DNA from: Neorhizobium sp. UBA3556
GTDB lineage: Bacteria; Pseudomonadota; Alphaproteobacteria; Rhizobiales; Rhizobiaceae
DNA length: 64,000 nt
Direction of reading: 5' to 3'
NCBI GenBank assembly: GCA_002376235.1
Contig: DFNX01000016.1
Span: forward strand, 806,001-870,000
Of the stretch, positions 51,671 through 60,738 are shown one piece after another (positions within the stretch are counted from its first letter, which is position 1; each line of letters starts with the position of its first letter). The notes under the pieces are model-generated. The model searched no databases. It worked only from the letters and a program-made list of their open reading frames with translations, and was not told where the DNA came from. The position numbers and the translations under genes are program-made.

Positions 51671-53737
51671 ATGACACTTGAGTTTTCGCCCTTCTTCCCC
51701 TGGCCAGTTCTGATCGGCCTCGGCGTCCTAGCGCTGATCATTTGTGCGCTTGCCTTCTGGCGTCGCGTCCGGGGTGCCAGCCTGCGCGCGCTGGCGCTCG
51801 CCTTCCTGCTTCTGGCCCTTGCCAACCCGACCCTGCTGCAGGAAGACCGCGAACAGCTCTCGACCATCGTGCCGATCGTCGTCGACCGCTCCCAGAGCCA
51901 GCAGACCGATGAGCGCAAGCGCCAGACGGACGAGGCGCTTGCCGAACTGCGCGACCGATTTGCCCGCTACCCGAATATAGAGACCCGCATCGTCGAAGTC
52001 GCCGACGATCCGGATAGCGACACGCCCTCGACCAGGCTCTATACGGCCCTTCGCTCCGCCGTCTCCGACGTGCCCCCGGCAAGGCTCGGTGCCGCCGTCT
52101 TCGTCACTGACGGCCAGATCCATGATCTGCCCGGCACCAATCAGGAACTCGGCTTCAACGCCCCTGTCCATGGTCTGATCACAGGACAACCGGACGAGTT
52201 CGACCGCCGCGTGGAAGTCGTTCGCGCCCCGCGCTTCGGCATCGTCAACGAGGAGCAGGAACTGACCTTGCGCGTCGTCGATGACGGCCGCGCCACCAAT
52301 ACGCCCGCCCAGGTGACCGTGCGCATGAATGGCGAGCAGATCGCCACCTTCCGCGCCTCGCCGGGCACCAACACGCCCTTTCCCTTCACTGTTCCCCGCG
52401 CCGGGAACAACGTCATGGAATTTTCCGTAGACGAGCTTCCGGGTGAAGTGACGACCGCCAACAATCGCGCCGTCCATGTCATCGACGGCATCCGCCAGAA
52501 CCTGCGCGTCCTTCTCGTCTCCGGCGAACCGCATGCCGGCGAGCGCGCTTGGCGCAACCTGTTGAAATCCGACGCCTCGGTCGACCTCGTCCACTTCACC
52601 ATCCTGCGTCCGCCGGAAAAGCAGGACGGCACGCCAATCAACGAACTGTCGCTGATCGCCTTCCCGACCCGTGAACTGTTCGTCGAGAAGATCAAGGATT
52701 TCGACCTGATCATCTTCGACCGCTACAAGCACCGTGGCGTGCTGCCGATCCTCTATTACGACTACATCTCGCAATATGTGCAGAATGGCGGCGCGCTGCT
52801 GATCGCAGCAGGCCCCGAACATGCAAGCGAGGATTCGATCGCGCTCACCCCTCTCGAACAGGTCCTTCCCGCCTCGCCGACCGGTGAGATCCATAGCGCC
52901 GGCTTCTACCCGCATCTCTCCGAAATCGGCCAGAAACACCCCGTCACCCGCGGCCTCGATGGCTCCGGCCAGACCCCGCCCGCCTGGGGCCGCTGGTTCC
53001 GCACGATCGATGTCGACCAGCCACGCGGCCAGACGGTCATGGAAGGCGACGGCAACCGTCCGCTTCTCGTCCTCAACCGCCAGGGCCAGGGCCGTGTCGC
53101 CATGCTTTTGTCCGATCAGGGCTGGCTCTGGGCACGCGGGTTTGAAGGCGGCGGCCCTCATGTGGCGCTCTATCGCCGCATCGCTCACTGGCTGATGAAG
53201 GAGCCGGAACTCGAGGAAGAGGCGCTCACCGCCCGCTCCTCCGGACGCACGCTGGAAGCGACACGCCAGACCATCGGCGACGATCCCGGCCCGGCAACAG
53301 TTCGCTTCCCTTCCGGCCGCACGGAAACCATCGCCATGACGCAGGCAGAACCGGGACAATACCGCTTCGAACGCCGCATGGATGAAGTCGGCCTCTTCCA
53401 GGTGTCGAATGGCGAATTCTCCACGCTCGTCCATGTCGGCGCCGTCGATGCCCCTGAATTCAAGGCGATGATCTCGACCGAGGAAACGCTGAAACCCTAT
53501 GCGGAAAAGACCCACGGCCTCGTCACCCGCGTGGCCTCAGGCGAAAACATCACCCTGCCGGATATCCTGCCGGTGCGTGGCGAGATCCGCGTCAGCAATC
53601 CCAACCGCATGTCGATCCGCATGACCGACGAAAGCGTCCTGCGCGGCGTCAACAGCCTGCCGCTGTTTGCCGGGTTCGCCGGCCTCTCGGCTCTGCTCTT
53701 TGCGGTAGCAGCCATGTGGTGGCGTGAAGGACGGTAA
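51671..53737 (+). CDS. VWA-like transmembrane protein of the MoxR operon
   Basis: A 688-residue protein with two N-terminal hydrophobic helices (about 10-27 and 35-53), a large periplasmic part and a C-terminal helix (about 663-682, AGLSALLFAVAAMWW). The periplasmic part begins with VVDRSQSQQTDE, an intact D-x-S-x-S MIDAS motif, with VFVTDGQIHD as the second metal segment, and later has a glutamine-amidotransferase-like region (YISQYVQNGGALLIAAGPEH). It follows the DUF4159 gene by 12 bases and overlaps the first GNAT by one base. Confidence 0.82.
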   Translation: MTLEFSPFFPWPVLIGLGVLALIICALAFWRRVRGASLRALALAFLLLALANPTLLQEDREQLSTIVPIVVDRSQSQQTDERKRQTDEALAELRDRFARYPNIETRIVEVADDPDSDTPSTRLYTALRSAVSDVPPARLGAAVFVTDGQIHDLPGTNQELGFNAPVHGLITGQPDEFDRRVEVVRAPRFGIVNEEQELTLRVVDDGRATNTPAQVTVRMNGEQIATFRASPGTNTPFPFTVPRAGNNVMEFSVDELPGEVTTANNRAVHVIDGIRQNLRVLLVSGEPHAGERAWRNLLKSDASVDLVHFTILRPPEKQDGTPINELSLIAFPTRELFVEKIKDFDLIIFDRYKHRGVLPILYYDYISQYVQNGGALLIAAGPEHASEDSIALTPLEQVLPASPTGEIHSAGFYPHLSEIGQKHPVTRGLDGSGQTPPAWGRWFRTIDVDQPRGQTVMEGDGNRPLLVLNRQGQGRVAMLLSDQGWLWARGFEGGGPHVALYRRIAHWLMKEPELEEEALTARSSGRTLEATRQTIGDDPGPATVRFPSGRTETIAMTQAEPGQYRFERRMDEVGLFQVSNGEFSTLVHVGAVDAPEFKAMISTEETLKPYAEKTHGLVTRVASGENITLPDILPVRGEIRVSNPNRMSIRMTDESVLRGVNSLPLFAGFAGLSALLFAVAAMWWREGR

Positions 53738-54156
53738 TGAACGTTCGTCTTGAAACGACATCGGAGGCCTCGGCGGATGATCTGAACATCGTCCTCAACG
53801 GCCTGACAGCCTATAACGAAGCGGATGTCGGCCCTGCCGATCGGCTGGTGCTGGTTGTCCTTATCCGTGACGCACAAGACAAGGTGATCGGCGGCATGTT
53901 CGGCTACACCTCCTGGGGCTGGCTTTTCACGCAGGCTCTGTTCGTGCCGGAACAATTGCGCGGCCAAGGCATGGCTTCCAAACTTCTTGAACAGGCCGAG
54001 ACAGAAGCTCGTCGTCGCGGCTGCAAGGGCGCCTGGATCGACACGTTCAATCCGCGAGCTCTCAAAGCCTATCAGCGCCAAGGCTACGAAATCTTCGGAG
54101 AACTTCCTGCCTTTGTCGGCGAGCGCACCCGCACCTTCCTTAAAAAGGCCCTTTAG
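53737..54156 (+). CDS. GNAT-family N-acetyltransferase (first of a tandem pair)
   Basis: A 139-residue acetyltransferase. The CoA loop is RGQGMASKLLEQAE; the last motif FNPRALKAYQRQGYEIFG is typical. Its ATG overlaps the TAA of the VWA-like gene by one base, so it may be coupled to the MoxR operon. It is a paralogue of the next gene (compare FGYTSWGWLFTQALFVPEQLRGQ with VGYTGRGWLYVSMLYIPEDLRGQ). Substrate unknown. Confidence 0.85.
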   Translation: MNVRLETTSEASADDLNIVLNGLTAYNEADVGPADRLVLVVLIRDAQDKVIGGMFGYTSWGWLFTQALFVPEQLRGQGMASKLLEQAETEARRRGCKGAWIDTFNPRALKAYQRQGYEIFGELPAFVGERTRTFLKKAL

Positions 54157-54192
54157 TTTATCGACGTGTTCCTCTTCGGGAGGAGCCAAGAC

Positions 54193-54606
54193 ATGCAACT
54201 GAAAGTAACCGAGGGCATCGCGCCGCTGGAGGAAGATGCCATCCTGCAGAAACTGCGCGCCTTCAACATCGCCACCTTCGGCGAAAGCGATCGCCGCGAA
54301 CTGACCATCCCGCTTTACGATGACGATGGCGAGATCAGCGGCGGCCTTGTCGGCTATACCGGCCGCGGCTGGCTTTACGTCTCTATGCTCTACATCCCGG
54401 AAGACCTGCGCGGTCAGGCCCTTGCCACCCGCATGCTGACGATGGCCGAGGATGAAGCCCGCAAGCGCGGCTGCATCGGCGCCTATATCGACACGATGAA
54501 CCCGGCCGGCCTCTCGCTCTACCAGAAACTCGGTTACGCCGAGATCGGCAGGCTGGATGCACTCTTAGGCGGTCATGTCGTCACATGGCTCGCCAAGCGG
54601 TTCTGA
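54193..54606 (+). CDS. GNAT-family N-acetyltransferase (second of a tandem pair)
   Basis: A 137-residue acetyltransferase related to the preceding one. The CoA loop reads RGQALATRM, with alanine where the first has glycine. GGGAGGAG lies ten bases before the ATG at 54193; a GTG at 54166 would add nine residues. The pair arose by duplication and divergence. Substrate unknown. Confidence 0.85.
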   Translation: MQLKVTEGIAPLEEDAILQKLRAFNIATFGESDRRELTIPLYDDDGEISGGLVGYTGRGWLYVSMLYIPEDLRGQALATRMLTMAEDEARKRGCIGAYIDTMNPAGLSLYQKLGYAEIGRLDALLGGHVVTWLAKRF

Positions 54607-54610
54607 ACCG

Positions 54611-55924
54611 TCAGGAAAGCGAGACGTCCCTTGTTTCGATCCGGATCATCAGCGACGCCACGGCCGCGAGCGCCAGAAGGGCGGCAAAAATGCCGACCGT
54701 CAGGCCAAATCCGTGGCTGACGACATAGACCATTGCCGAAGGAGCGAGCAACCCGCCGAGCCGTGCCATCGCGCCTGCCGCCCCCATTCCGGTCGCCCGT
54801 GAACGGGTCGGGAAAAGCTCGGGCGTATAGGCGTAGAGCGCGCCCCAAGTGCCGAGCAGCGCAAAGCTCATGAGGAGAAGCGACGAACCGATAAGGACCG
54901 GGCCGGAAGCGAGGACGAAAAGCAGGCATCCGGCGGCCGACAGGATGCAGAAACCCGTCAGCGTCGGTTTCCGTCCCCAGCGCTCCACGCCATAGGCCGC
55001 AAGCGCATAGCCCGGAAGCTGAGCCAGCGCCACGAGAACAAGAAAGCCGTAACCGCGCACGAAGCCGAACCCTTCGCTGGCAAGTTTTGCCGGCATCCAG
55101 GTGAAGATCCCGTAATAGGAAACCGAAACGAGAAACCAGACGGAAAGGATGATCGTACTGGTGCGGCGCAAAGCCGGGGCAAAAATCCCCTCGCGTGGCA
55201 CGGATGGCGGCGGCGCGATCTCTTCCTCATCGGCAAGCCCCCGGCCGGTATTGACCGTCATGATGTGGTCGAGCACCTGCCGCGCTTCCTCGTTGCGCCC
55301 CGTGCGCAACAGATAGATCGGTGACTCGGGAATGAGAACCCGCAATCCGATCCCCACCAGCGCCGGCAGCGCCGTGACCACGAAGATCAGCCGCCAGGCA
55401 TCCTGCATGCCCGCAAGGCTCGCAGCCCAGGCCGTCAGCGCCACGATCAACGTGCCGATGGCCCAGAAGCCTTCCAGCGCCACCAGCCAGCGTCCGCGAT
55501 TTTTCGACGGCAGGAATTCCGACATCATCGCGTAATCGACCGGCAGCGTGCCGCCCACTGCCATGCCTGTCAGGAAGCGCAGGATGAGAAGAATGGTGAA
55601 ATCCGGTGCGAAGGCCGAAAGAAGCCCGAAAGTGGCGTCGCAGAAAACCGTGATGATCAGCACCGAACGACGGCCGATCCTGTCAGCTAGCCTGCCGAAT
55701 GCCATGGCGCCGACCAGCATGCCGAGAAAGAAAAGGCTGCCGGTCTGCAAGGCTTGCGGAAGCGTCAGGCCGAATGTGGCGGCAATTGATGCCGCAGTGA
55801 AGCCGACGGCCAGAACCTGCATCGCATCCGCCGCCCAGACGAGACCAAATATCCCGATCAGCCGCCGTTGGTATCGTCCAGCACCGGCGCGATCGAGCGC
55901 CTCATCCACCGTAATTGATTTCAT
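54611..55924 (-). CDS. MFS transporter, sugar-porter/SV2-like type
   Basis: A 437-residue inner-membrane carrier with twelve hydrophobic helices. The MFS loop motif GRLADRIGRRSVL lies between helices 2 and 3, and the second half carries the related YGVERWGRKP. Start at 55924 with AAGG seven bases upstream; the frame opens at 55960. The layout resembles aromatic-acid and niacin transporters (PcaK/NiaP type), but the substrate is open. It is convergent with the second GNAT gene. Confidence 0.88.
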   Translation of the reverse strand: MKSITVDEALDRAGAGRYQRRLIGIFGLVWAADAMQVLAVGFTAASIAATFGLTLPQALQTGSLFFLGMLVGAMAFGRLADRIGRRSVLIITVFCDATFGLLSAFAPDFTILLILRFLTGMAVGGTLPVDYAMMSEFLPSKNRGRWLVALEGFWAIGTLIVALTAWAASLAGMQDAWRLIFVVTALPALVGIGLRVLIPESPIYLLRTGRNEEARQVLDHIMTVNTGRGLADEEEIAPPPSVPREGIFAPALRRTSTIILSVWFLVSVSYYGIFTWMPAKLASEGFGFVRGYGFLVLVALAQLPGYALAAYGVERWGRKPTLTGFCILSAAGCLLFVLASGPVLIGSSLLLMSFALLGTWGALYAYTPELFPTRSRATGMGAAGAMARLGGLLAPSAMVYVVSHGFGLTVGIFAALLALAAVASLMIRIETRDVSLS

Positions 55925-55995
55925 CTCAATGCCTTCTTTATGAGGCCACCGACACCCCATTTTGTCGGCTTCATTCGAGGCATAATTGATTTGTG

Positions 55996-56538
55996 TTATT
56001 TGCGCCAGCCGATGTCGCCATTGAGGCGTGGATGCACGTCCTTACCAAGCGGAACGATGAGCACCCGCGCCGGATCGACCGGACCAGGGAACTTCAGCGC
56101 ATCATAGGCGACCTTCTCGAAACCGAGCGGCATGTAGTAGGGCGGGTCTCCGATCAGGATCACGCCCTCCGATCCCTTGCGCCTTGCAGCTTCGATAGCG
56201 ATCCTCACCAACTCCCTGCCGATGCCCATATTCTTGTGCGTCGGCCGCACCGCAAGCGGCCCGAGCATATGCGCCTTGACCGTTCCGGCGAGCACCGGCG
56301 TCATCCGCACCGAGGCGATCGTCTCGCCATCGTCGGCGCAGATAAAGGAAAGTGACCGGTCGTGAGGCCCCTGCTCGCGGATCCGGGCAGCAGCACGCAC
56401 ATGGCGGCCGGGTCCGAAGGCTTCTTCGTTGATCAGCTCGATCGCCGCATCATGCGACGCGTCTTCCGTCAGATAAACGAGATCATGCTTTGCCAGAGAT
56501 TTTTTGGCGACAAGATGCAGAGAGGCAGATGAGGACAT
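55996..56538 (-). CDS. GNAT-family N-acetyltransferase, YhbS-like
   Basis: A 180-residue acetyltransferase of the YhbS type: MLGPLAVRPTHKNMGIGRELVRIAIEAARRKGSEGVILIGDPPYYMPLGFEKV contains the CoA loop and the family DPPYYxxxGF motif. The ATG at 56538 is preferred by alignment; a longer start at 56577 is open. Neither has a strong ribosome-binding site. Substrate unknown. Confidence 0.82.
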   Translation of the reverse strand: MSSSASLHLVAKKSLAKHDLVYLTEDASHDAAIELINEEAFGPGRHVRAAARIREQGPHDRSLSFICADDGETIASVRMTPVLAGTVKAHMLGPLAVRPTHKNMGIGRELVRIAIEAARRKGSEGVILIGDPPYYMPLGFEKVAYDALKFPGPVDPARVLIVPLGKDVHPRLNGDIGWRK

Positions 56539-56797
56539 GGGATAACCGAAGCCGTAGATAAAGAGCGGACAGGACATGCGAAGTCGATGACGCCTCGTGT
56601 AGCGTCTTGGTCGATCTTCAGCGTCGTCGCAGTGCCCGTGCTTCGGTCATGTATTTGAGGTATCCCACAAAAATGTGAAAAGCCAACTAGCAGGATTTTT
56701 TTCACCCGTCCAATGCAAAAACGCACTGTTCGAAAAATTGCGTCTCGCAATCTCAAGCCCTTGGCGTATCTATCCGGGAAACAAGAAGGAGAGCACC

Positions 56798-57781
56798 ATG
56801 GGCAGGCTCGTTGACGGCAAGTGGCAGGATGTCTGGTACGATACGAAGGCAACCAAGGGGCGTTTCGAGCGCTCGCAATCGCAGTTCCGTAACTGGGTCA
56901 CCGCGGATGGCGCAACTGGCCCATCCGGTAAAGGCGGCTTCAAGGCCGAGGCCGGGCGTTATCATCTCTACGTCTCATACGCCTGTCCCTGGGCACACCG
57001 CACGCTGATCTTCCGCAAGCTCAAGAAATTGGACGACCTCATCTCCGTGTCTGTCGTCGATTACCTGATGCTGGAAAACGGCTGGGAATTCAAAACGCGT
57101 GACGGCGCGACCGGAGATGATATTTTCGGCTCCGATTATCTCTATCAGGTCTATCTCAAAGCCGATCCGGATTATTCAGGCCGCGTGACGGTCCCGGTCC
57201 TGTGGGACAAGCATGAAAACACCATCGTCTCGAATGAAAGCGCGGAAATCATCCGGATGATGAACAGCGCCTTTGACGAGCTGACCGGCTCCAACCTCGA
57301 TTTCTATCCCGCCGACTTGCGGCAGGAGATCGACGCACTCAACACCATCGTCTACGACAAGGTCAATAACGGCGTCTACAAGGCAGGCTTTGCCACCACG
57401 CAGGATGCGTATGAAGAGGCCGTCACCGCCCTGTTCGAAACACTCGACATGCTGGACAAACGCCTGGAAACAAGCCGCTATCTCTTCGGCAACAGCATTA
57501 CGGAAGCCGACTGGCGCCTGTTCACCACGCTTTTGCGCTTCGACCCGGTCTATGTCGGTCACTTCAAGTGCAACATTCGCCGCATCGCCGATTATCCGAA
57601 CCTTTCCGGATATTTGAGGGATCTTTATCAGCAGCCGGGCGTGGCCGAGACCTGCAACATGCACCATATCAAGGGCCATTACTACGGCAGTCACAAGACG
57701 ATCAATCCGACCGGCATCATCCCGGTTGGACCGGCACTTGACCTCGACGCGGGGCATGGACGCGAAGGGTTGGGTGAGTAG
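56798..57781 (+). CDS. Glutathionyl-hydroquinone reductase (GST xi class)
   Basis: A 327-residue thioltransferase-type GST that reduces glutathionyl-hydroquinones using glutathione. The active site is YACPWAHRT, near residue 63, in the class-specific context, and the C-terminal segment GHYYGSHKTINPTGIIPVGP is the class signature. The start at 56798 follows AAGGAG; an upstream frame to 56675 has no family sequence. Its stop directly abuts the stop of the convergent Nudix gene. It may act in quinone detoxification; no degradation cluster is nearby. Confidence 0.92.
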   Translation: MGRLVDGKWQDVWYDTKATKGRFERSQSQFRNWVTADGATGPSGKGGFKAEAGRYHLYVSYACPWAHRTLIFRKLKKLDDLISVSVVDYLMLENGWEFKTRDGATGDDIFGSDYLYQVYLKADPDYSGRVTVPVLWDKHENTIVSNESAEIIRMMNSAFDELTGSNLDFYPADLRQEIDALNTIVYDKVNNGVYKAGFATTQDAYEEAVTALFETLDMLDKRLETSRYLFGNSITEADWRLFTTLLRFDPVYVGHFKCNIRRIADYPNLSGYLRDLYQQPGVAETCNMHHIKGHYYGSHKTINPTGIIPVGPALDLDAGHGREGLGE

Positions 57782-58273
57782 CTACCAGTAATCCGACCGC
57801 GCCTCATCTCCGCTCAGCTCCTTCAAACGGCGGAGCGTGGCGTCGGTGATCTCTTCCGGCAATGCGTCGAGAGAGAAAAAGCCGCTCTCGGCGATCTCCC
57901 GGTCCGGTGGACGCGGTGCCGTCTGTTCGACGGTGACGCGGTAAAACAGCACATGATCGCGCTTGCTGGTCTTCCGGTTATAGTAGACCTGCAAGAGTTC
58001 GGGCGCGGCGGTCATGACGAGATTGCCCTCCTCCCGCAACTCCTTGGTCAGCGCCTCCAGCGCCGTCTCGCCATGCTCCATGCCGCCACCCGGCATATAC
58101 CAGCCCGGAACATAGGTGTGGCGCACCAGAAAAATCTCGCCTCGATCGTTGAAACACGCGGCCCGAACGCCCATCGTCATCCCGCGGGAGACGAGAAAGA
58201 AGCGATGCAGCAGCCACACGACGATACGGGTCCGCCATGTGCCGATCTCAGCTATCCCTTTAGCCCCCATCAA
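57782..58273 (-). CDS. Nudix-fold protein with a variant Nudix box
   Basis: A 163-residue protein. The box reads GGGMEHGETALEALTKELREEGNL: glycine and the first glutamate are present, but the R-E-U-x-E-E-x-G core has lysine for arginine and asparagine for the last glycine. The two central glutamates that bind metal are kept, so hydrolysis is still possible. An N-terminal helix (RIVVWLLHRFFLVSRG) may associate with the membrane. It is divergent from the metallophosphoesterase, sharing a palindromic promoter region. Confidence 0.82.
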   Translation of the reverse strand: MMGAKGIAEIGTWRTRIVVWLLHRFFLVSRGMTMGVRAACFNDRGEIFLVRHTYVPGWYMPGGGMEHGETALEALTKELREEGNLVMTAAPELLQVYYNRKTSKRDHVLFYRVTVEQTAPRPPDREIAESGFFSLDALPEEITDATLRRLKELSGDEARSDYW

Positions 58274-58298
58274 CTCTCCGCTTCGCTCGCGTAAATTT

Positions 58299-58327
58299 CA
58301 TAACGAATTTCCGTTTCGTGCGTTATG
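58299..58327. promoter_or_regulatory. Inverted repeat between the Nudix and metallophosphoesterase genes
   Basis: CATAACG (58299-58305) and CGTTATG (58321-58327) are perfect 7-base arms separated by 15 bases, with weaker inner pairing. The repeat lies between two divergent starts (58273 and 58336), so one regulator could act on both. Confidence 0.35.
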
Positions 58328-58335
58328 TCTGGGCC

Positions 58336-59295
58336 ATGTTCAAATTCGCCCATATTTCCGACATCCACCTGGGACCGCTTCCGAAACTGTCGATTCGGGA
58401 ACTCATGTCCAAGCGTATCACCGGCTTCATCAACTGGCATCGAAACCGGCGCAAGCATCTGTTCGTCAACACACTCGATCTTTTGTTGAGCGATCTCAAG
58501 ACCCACCATCCGGACCAGCTCCTCATCACCGGCGATCTTGTCAATCTGGCGACGAAGATCGAGACAAGACTGGCAAGGGAATGGCTGGACACGATCGGAG
58601 ATCCGCACAATACGACCGTGGTCCCCGGAAACCACGACGCCTACGTACCGGGTGCACATGATAAATCCGTCGCGGCCTGGTATCCGTTCATCAAAAGCGA
58701 CGACGATCCGGGCGAGTGGCCGAAGGACGACCATATTTTCCCGACCTATCGCCAGCGTGGGCCATTGGCGATCATCGGCTGCTCGACGTCAAACGCCACG
58801 CCGCCATTCTCTGCCTCCGGCTTTTTCAGCCCGAGGCAAGCCAGAGAGACGGTCAACCTTTTGAAGAAGGCCGGCGAAGAGGGCCTCTTCCGCGTCGTCC
58901 TCATCCACCATCCGCCGATTCAGGGGGCCGCCTCCTCGCACAAGCGCATGATCGGCATCCGGCGGTTCGCGGCAGCGATTTCAACCGGCGGCGCCGAACT
59001 GATCCTGCATGGCCACACCCATCTCAACACCGTCTACTGGCTTAAGACGCACGGTCAGCCCGTGCCTGTCGTCGGCATTGCCTCGGCTTCCCAAGGTCCC
59101 GGCGGTCACAAACCCCGCGCCGCCTACAATCTCTTCAACCTGTCCGGAAAACCGGGCGCATGGAACCTTACCTGCGAACGTCACGCCCTGACGGAAAGCG
59201 GAGACAGCATCCATCTCGACGAGACGAAACTCTTTTATGGCGAAGCGCAACCATCGTTCCGTGTGGAGGAAGCAGCAAGAGTTTTGCAAGGTTAG
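58336..59295 (+). CDS. Metallophosphoesterase (calcineurin-like)
   Basis: A 319-residue cytoplasmic phosphoesterase. All five blocks are present: FAHISDIHLG (residues 4-13), ITGDLVN, VPGNHD, VLIHHPP and HGHTHLN. The start at 58336 puts the first block near the N-terminus, as usual; the frame opens at a GTG at 58318. The IHLGPLPKLSIREL context resembles the DNA repair exonuclease/cyclic nucleotide phosphodiesterase branch. Substrate unknown. Confidence 0.9.
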   Translation: MFKFAHISDIHLGPLPKLSIRELMSKRITGFINWHRNRRKHLFVNTLDLLLSDLKTHHPDQLLITGDLVNLATKIETRLAREWLDTIGDPHNTTVVPGNHDAYVPGAHDKSVAAWYPFIKSDDDPGEWPKDDHIFPTYRQRGPLAIIGCSTSNATPPFSASGFFSPRQARETVNLLKKAGEEGLFRVVLIHHPPIQGAASSHKRMIGIRRFAAAISTGGAELILHGHTHLNTVYWLKTHGQPVPVVGIASASQGPGGHKPRAAYNLFNLSGKPGAWNLTCERHALTESGDSIHLDETKLFYGEAQPSFRVEEAARVLQG

Positions 59296-59385
59296 GAGAT
59301 GCTTGTTGCAGAATCGTCACATTCGATTCATAGTTAGTGCCTTCAAGCATTCATGCGACCGAGAGCAAAAGGCCATATCCCTCTG

Positions 59386-59868
59386 ATGAATCCGTCAGCA
59401 GCTTCCACCGATATCCGCCGCGATCTTGTGGCCTTGCTGCCGCGCCTGCGCCGGTTTGCCCAGACGCTGACCGGGGATGCGAATGCGACGGACGCTCTGG
59501 TGCGGGACGTCTGTGCCCGCGTCATCCTCAAAAGCCATCACTGGAAGGGTGAATGCCGCCTGGAAAGCTGGGTCTTCAACCAGATCCGTATCGGATGGAA
59601 CGAAGAAACCCGCAAGCGCAACCGGCAGGAGCCGCATTCCCGGCAGAACGCCCAGGCAACGGACGACGGAAGCCGCGCCTCCAAGGCATTTCTCGGCATT
59701 CACGAAGGACTGGCAAGCGCGCTTCTTCTCGTCGATGTCGAAAGCTTTGATTATTCCGAAGCGGCATCGATCCTCGGCATCACGCCGGAACTGCTCTCAT
59801 CCCGTCTCTGCGCCGCACGTCTTGCGCTTGCCTCCCAACCGCCCGGCCTGGCGGAAAGGCGAGCATGA
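59386..59868 (+). CDS. ECF-type sigma factor-like protein
   Basis: A 160-residue protein with a region 2-like N-terminal half (LVALLPRLRRFAQTLTGDANATDALVRDVCARVIL, then GECRLESWVFNQIRIGW) and a region 4-like C-terminal half (ALLLVDVESFDYSEAASILGITPELLSSRLCAARLAL). The region 2 part matches ECF sigma factors; region 4 is short but its helix-turn-helix is recognisable. The start is uncertain: ATG 59386 gives a typical N-terminus, ATG 59353 adds eleven residues, and neither has a well-spaced ribosome-binding site. It overlaps a membrane anti-sigma-like gene by four bases. Confidence 0.75.
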   Translation: MNPSAASTDIRRDLVALLPRLRRFAQTLTGDANATDALVRDVCARVILKSHHWKGECRLESWVFNQIRIGWNEETRKRNRQEPHSRQNAQATDDGSRASKAFLGIHEGLASALLLVDVESFDYSEAASILGITPELLSSRLCAARLALASQPPGLAERRA

Positions 59869-60719
59869 TCATGGCGAGTTCAGAACCATCCGCGCTTGAA
59901 CGGCGTCTTTCGGCGTTCGTCGATGGCCAGGTATCCGATACCGAACGTCAGGACGTCGAATCCCTGCTCGTCAACGATCCGCATGCGCGGGCACTCCACG
60001 ACGATCTGAAACGCGGCAGCCAGACCGGCAGGCATCTTCTCGAGGACATGCTGAAAGAGCCGGTCCCGCTTGATCTCGTTCGCAGCATCAAGAATGCAGC
60101 CCTGCCCCGCAAGGCACTCCGCATTCCCGGCTCGGCGCGCCGAAGCCGGGTCTTTCGCCCTTCAGGCCTGCAGGCTGTGTCGGCCTGTGCGCTAGCACTT
60201 CTGCTCGGCTGCGGTCTGGGATACATGGTCGGCGCACGCCCCACGGGCACGCATGTGACGGAAACATTGACCAGCCAGGGTTTCCAGCAGCGCGACTGGC
60301 TGGATGACATCGTGTCCCACTACCGTCTCTACAGCCGCCAGCAGAACCGGCTGGTGGAAATCGGCGCAGATAGCCCGGCCGATATTCTCGAATGGCTGAC
60401 TACTGGCACCGGCGTCGGTTTCCGTATTCCAGATCTGAGAGATAGCGGGCTCGCCTTTGTCGGCGCACGCCTGGTCACCGCCGAAAACACGCCGACCGGC
60501 GTACTTTTCTATCGCCGCACCACCGGCGACAATGAAGGCGACATTCTGGCTCTGACATTTTCAAGGGCAAGACCCGAGACCACCAAGCCGATAGAGGACA
60601 TCCGCCTCGACACCAGCCTCGTCTCTTGGAGCACGCCGCTTGCGACCTATGTGATCGTCGCTCCCTCTTCGGCTGCCGATCTCGACGACATCGCCGCCAA
60701 GGCTGCCGGCCTGATCTGA
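59865..60719 (+). CDS. Membrane anti-sigma factor-like protein
   Basis: A 284-residue protein with an N-terminal cytoplasmic domain (ERRLSAFVDGQVSDTERQDVESLLVNDPHARAL) typical of anti-sigma factors, one transmembrane helix (about 102-123) and a C-terminal periplasmic domain of 160 residues. The HxxxCxxC zinc motif of ZAS proteins is absent. Its start overlaps the sigma gene stop by four bases (ATGA). This arrangement and topology suggest that it holds the sigma factor at the membrane until a periplasmic signal arrives; that is inference from organisation. Confidence 0.75.
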   Translation: MIMASSEPSALERRLSAFVDGQVSDTERQDVESLLVNDPHARALHDDLKRGSQTGRHLLEDMLKEPVPLDLVRSIKNAALPRKALRIPGSARRSRVFRPSGLQAVSACALALLLGCGLGYMVGARPTGTHVTETLTSQGFQQRDWLDDIVSHYRLYSRQQNRLVEIGADSPADILEWLTTGTGVGFRIPDLRDSGLAFVGARLVTAENTPTGVLFYRRTTGDNEGDILALTFSRARPETTKPIEDIRLDTSLVSWSTPLATYVIVAPSSAADLDDIAAKAAGLI

Positions 60720-60738
60720 CGATAATTCAAAGCTCAAC

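Noticed and set aside
51728..53515. 595-codon minus-strand frame
   Set aside because: Antisense to the VWA-like gene with its MIDAS motif and membrane helices.
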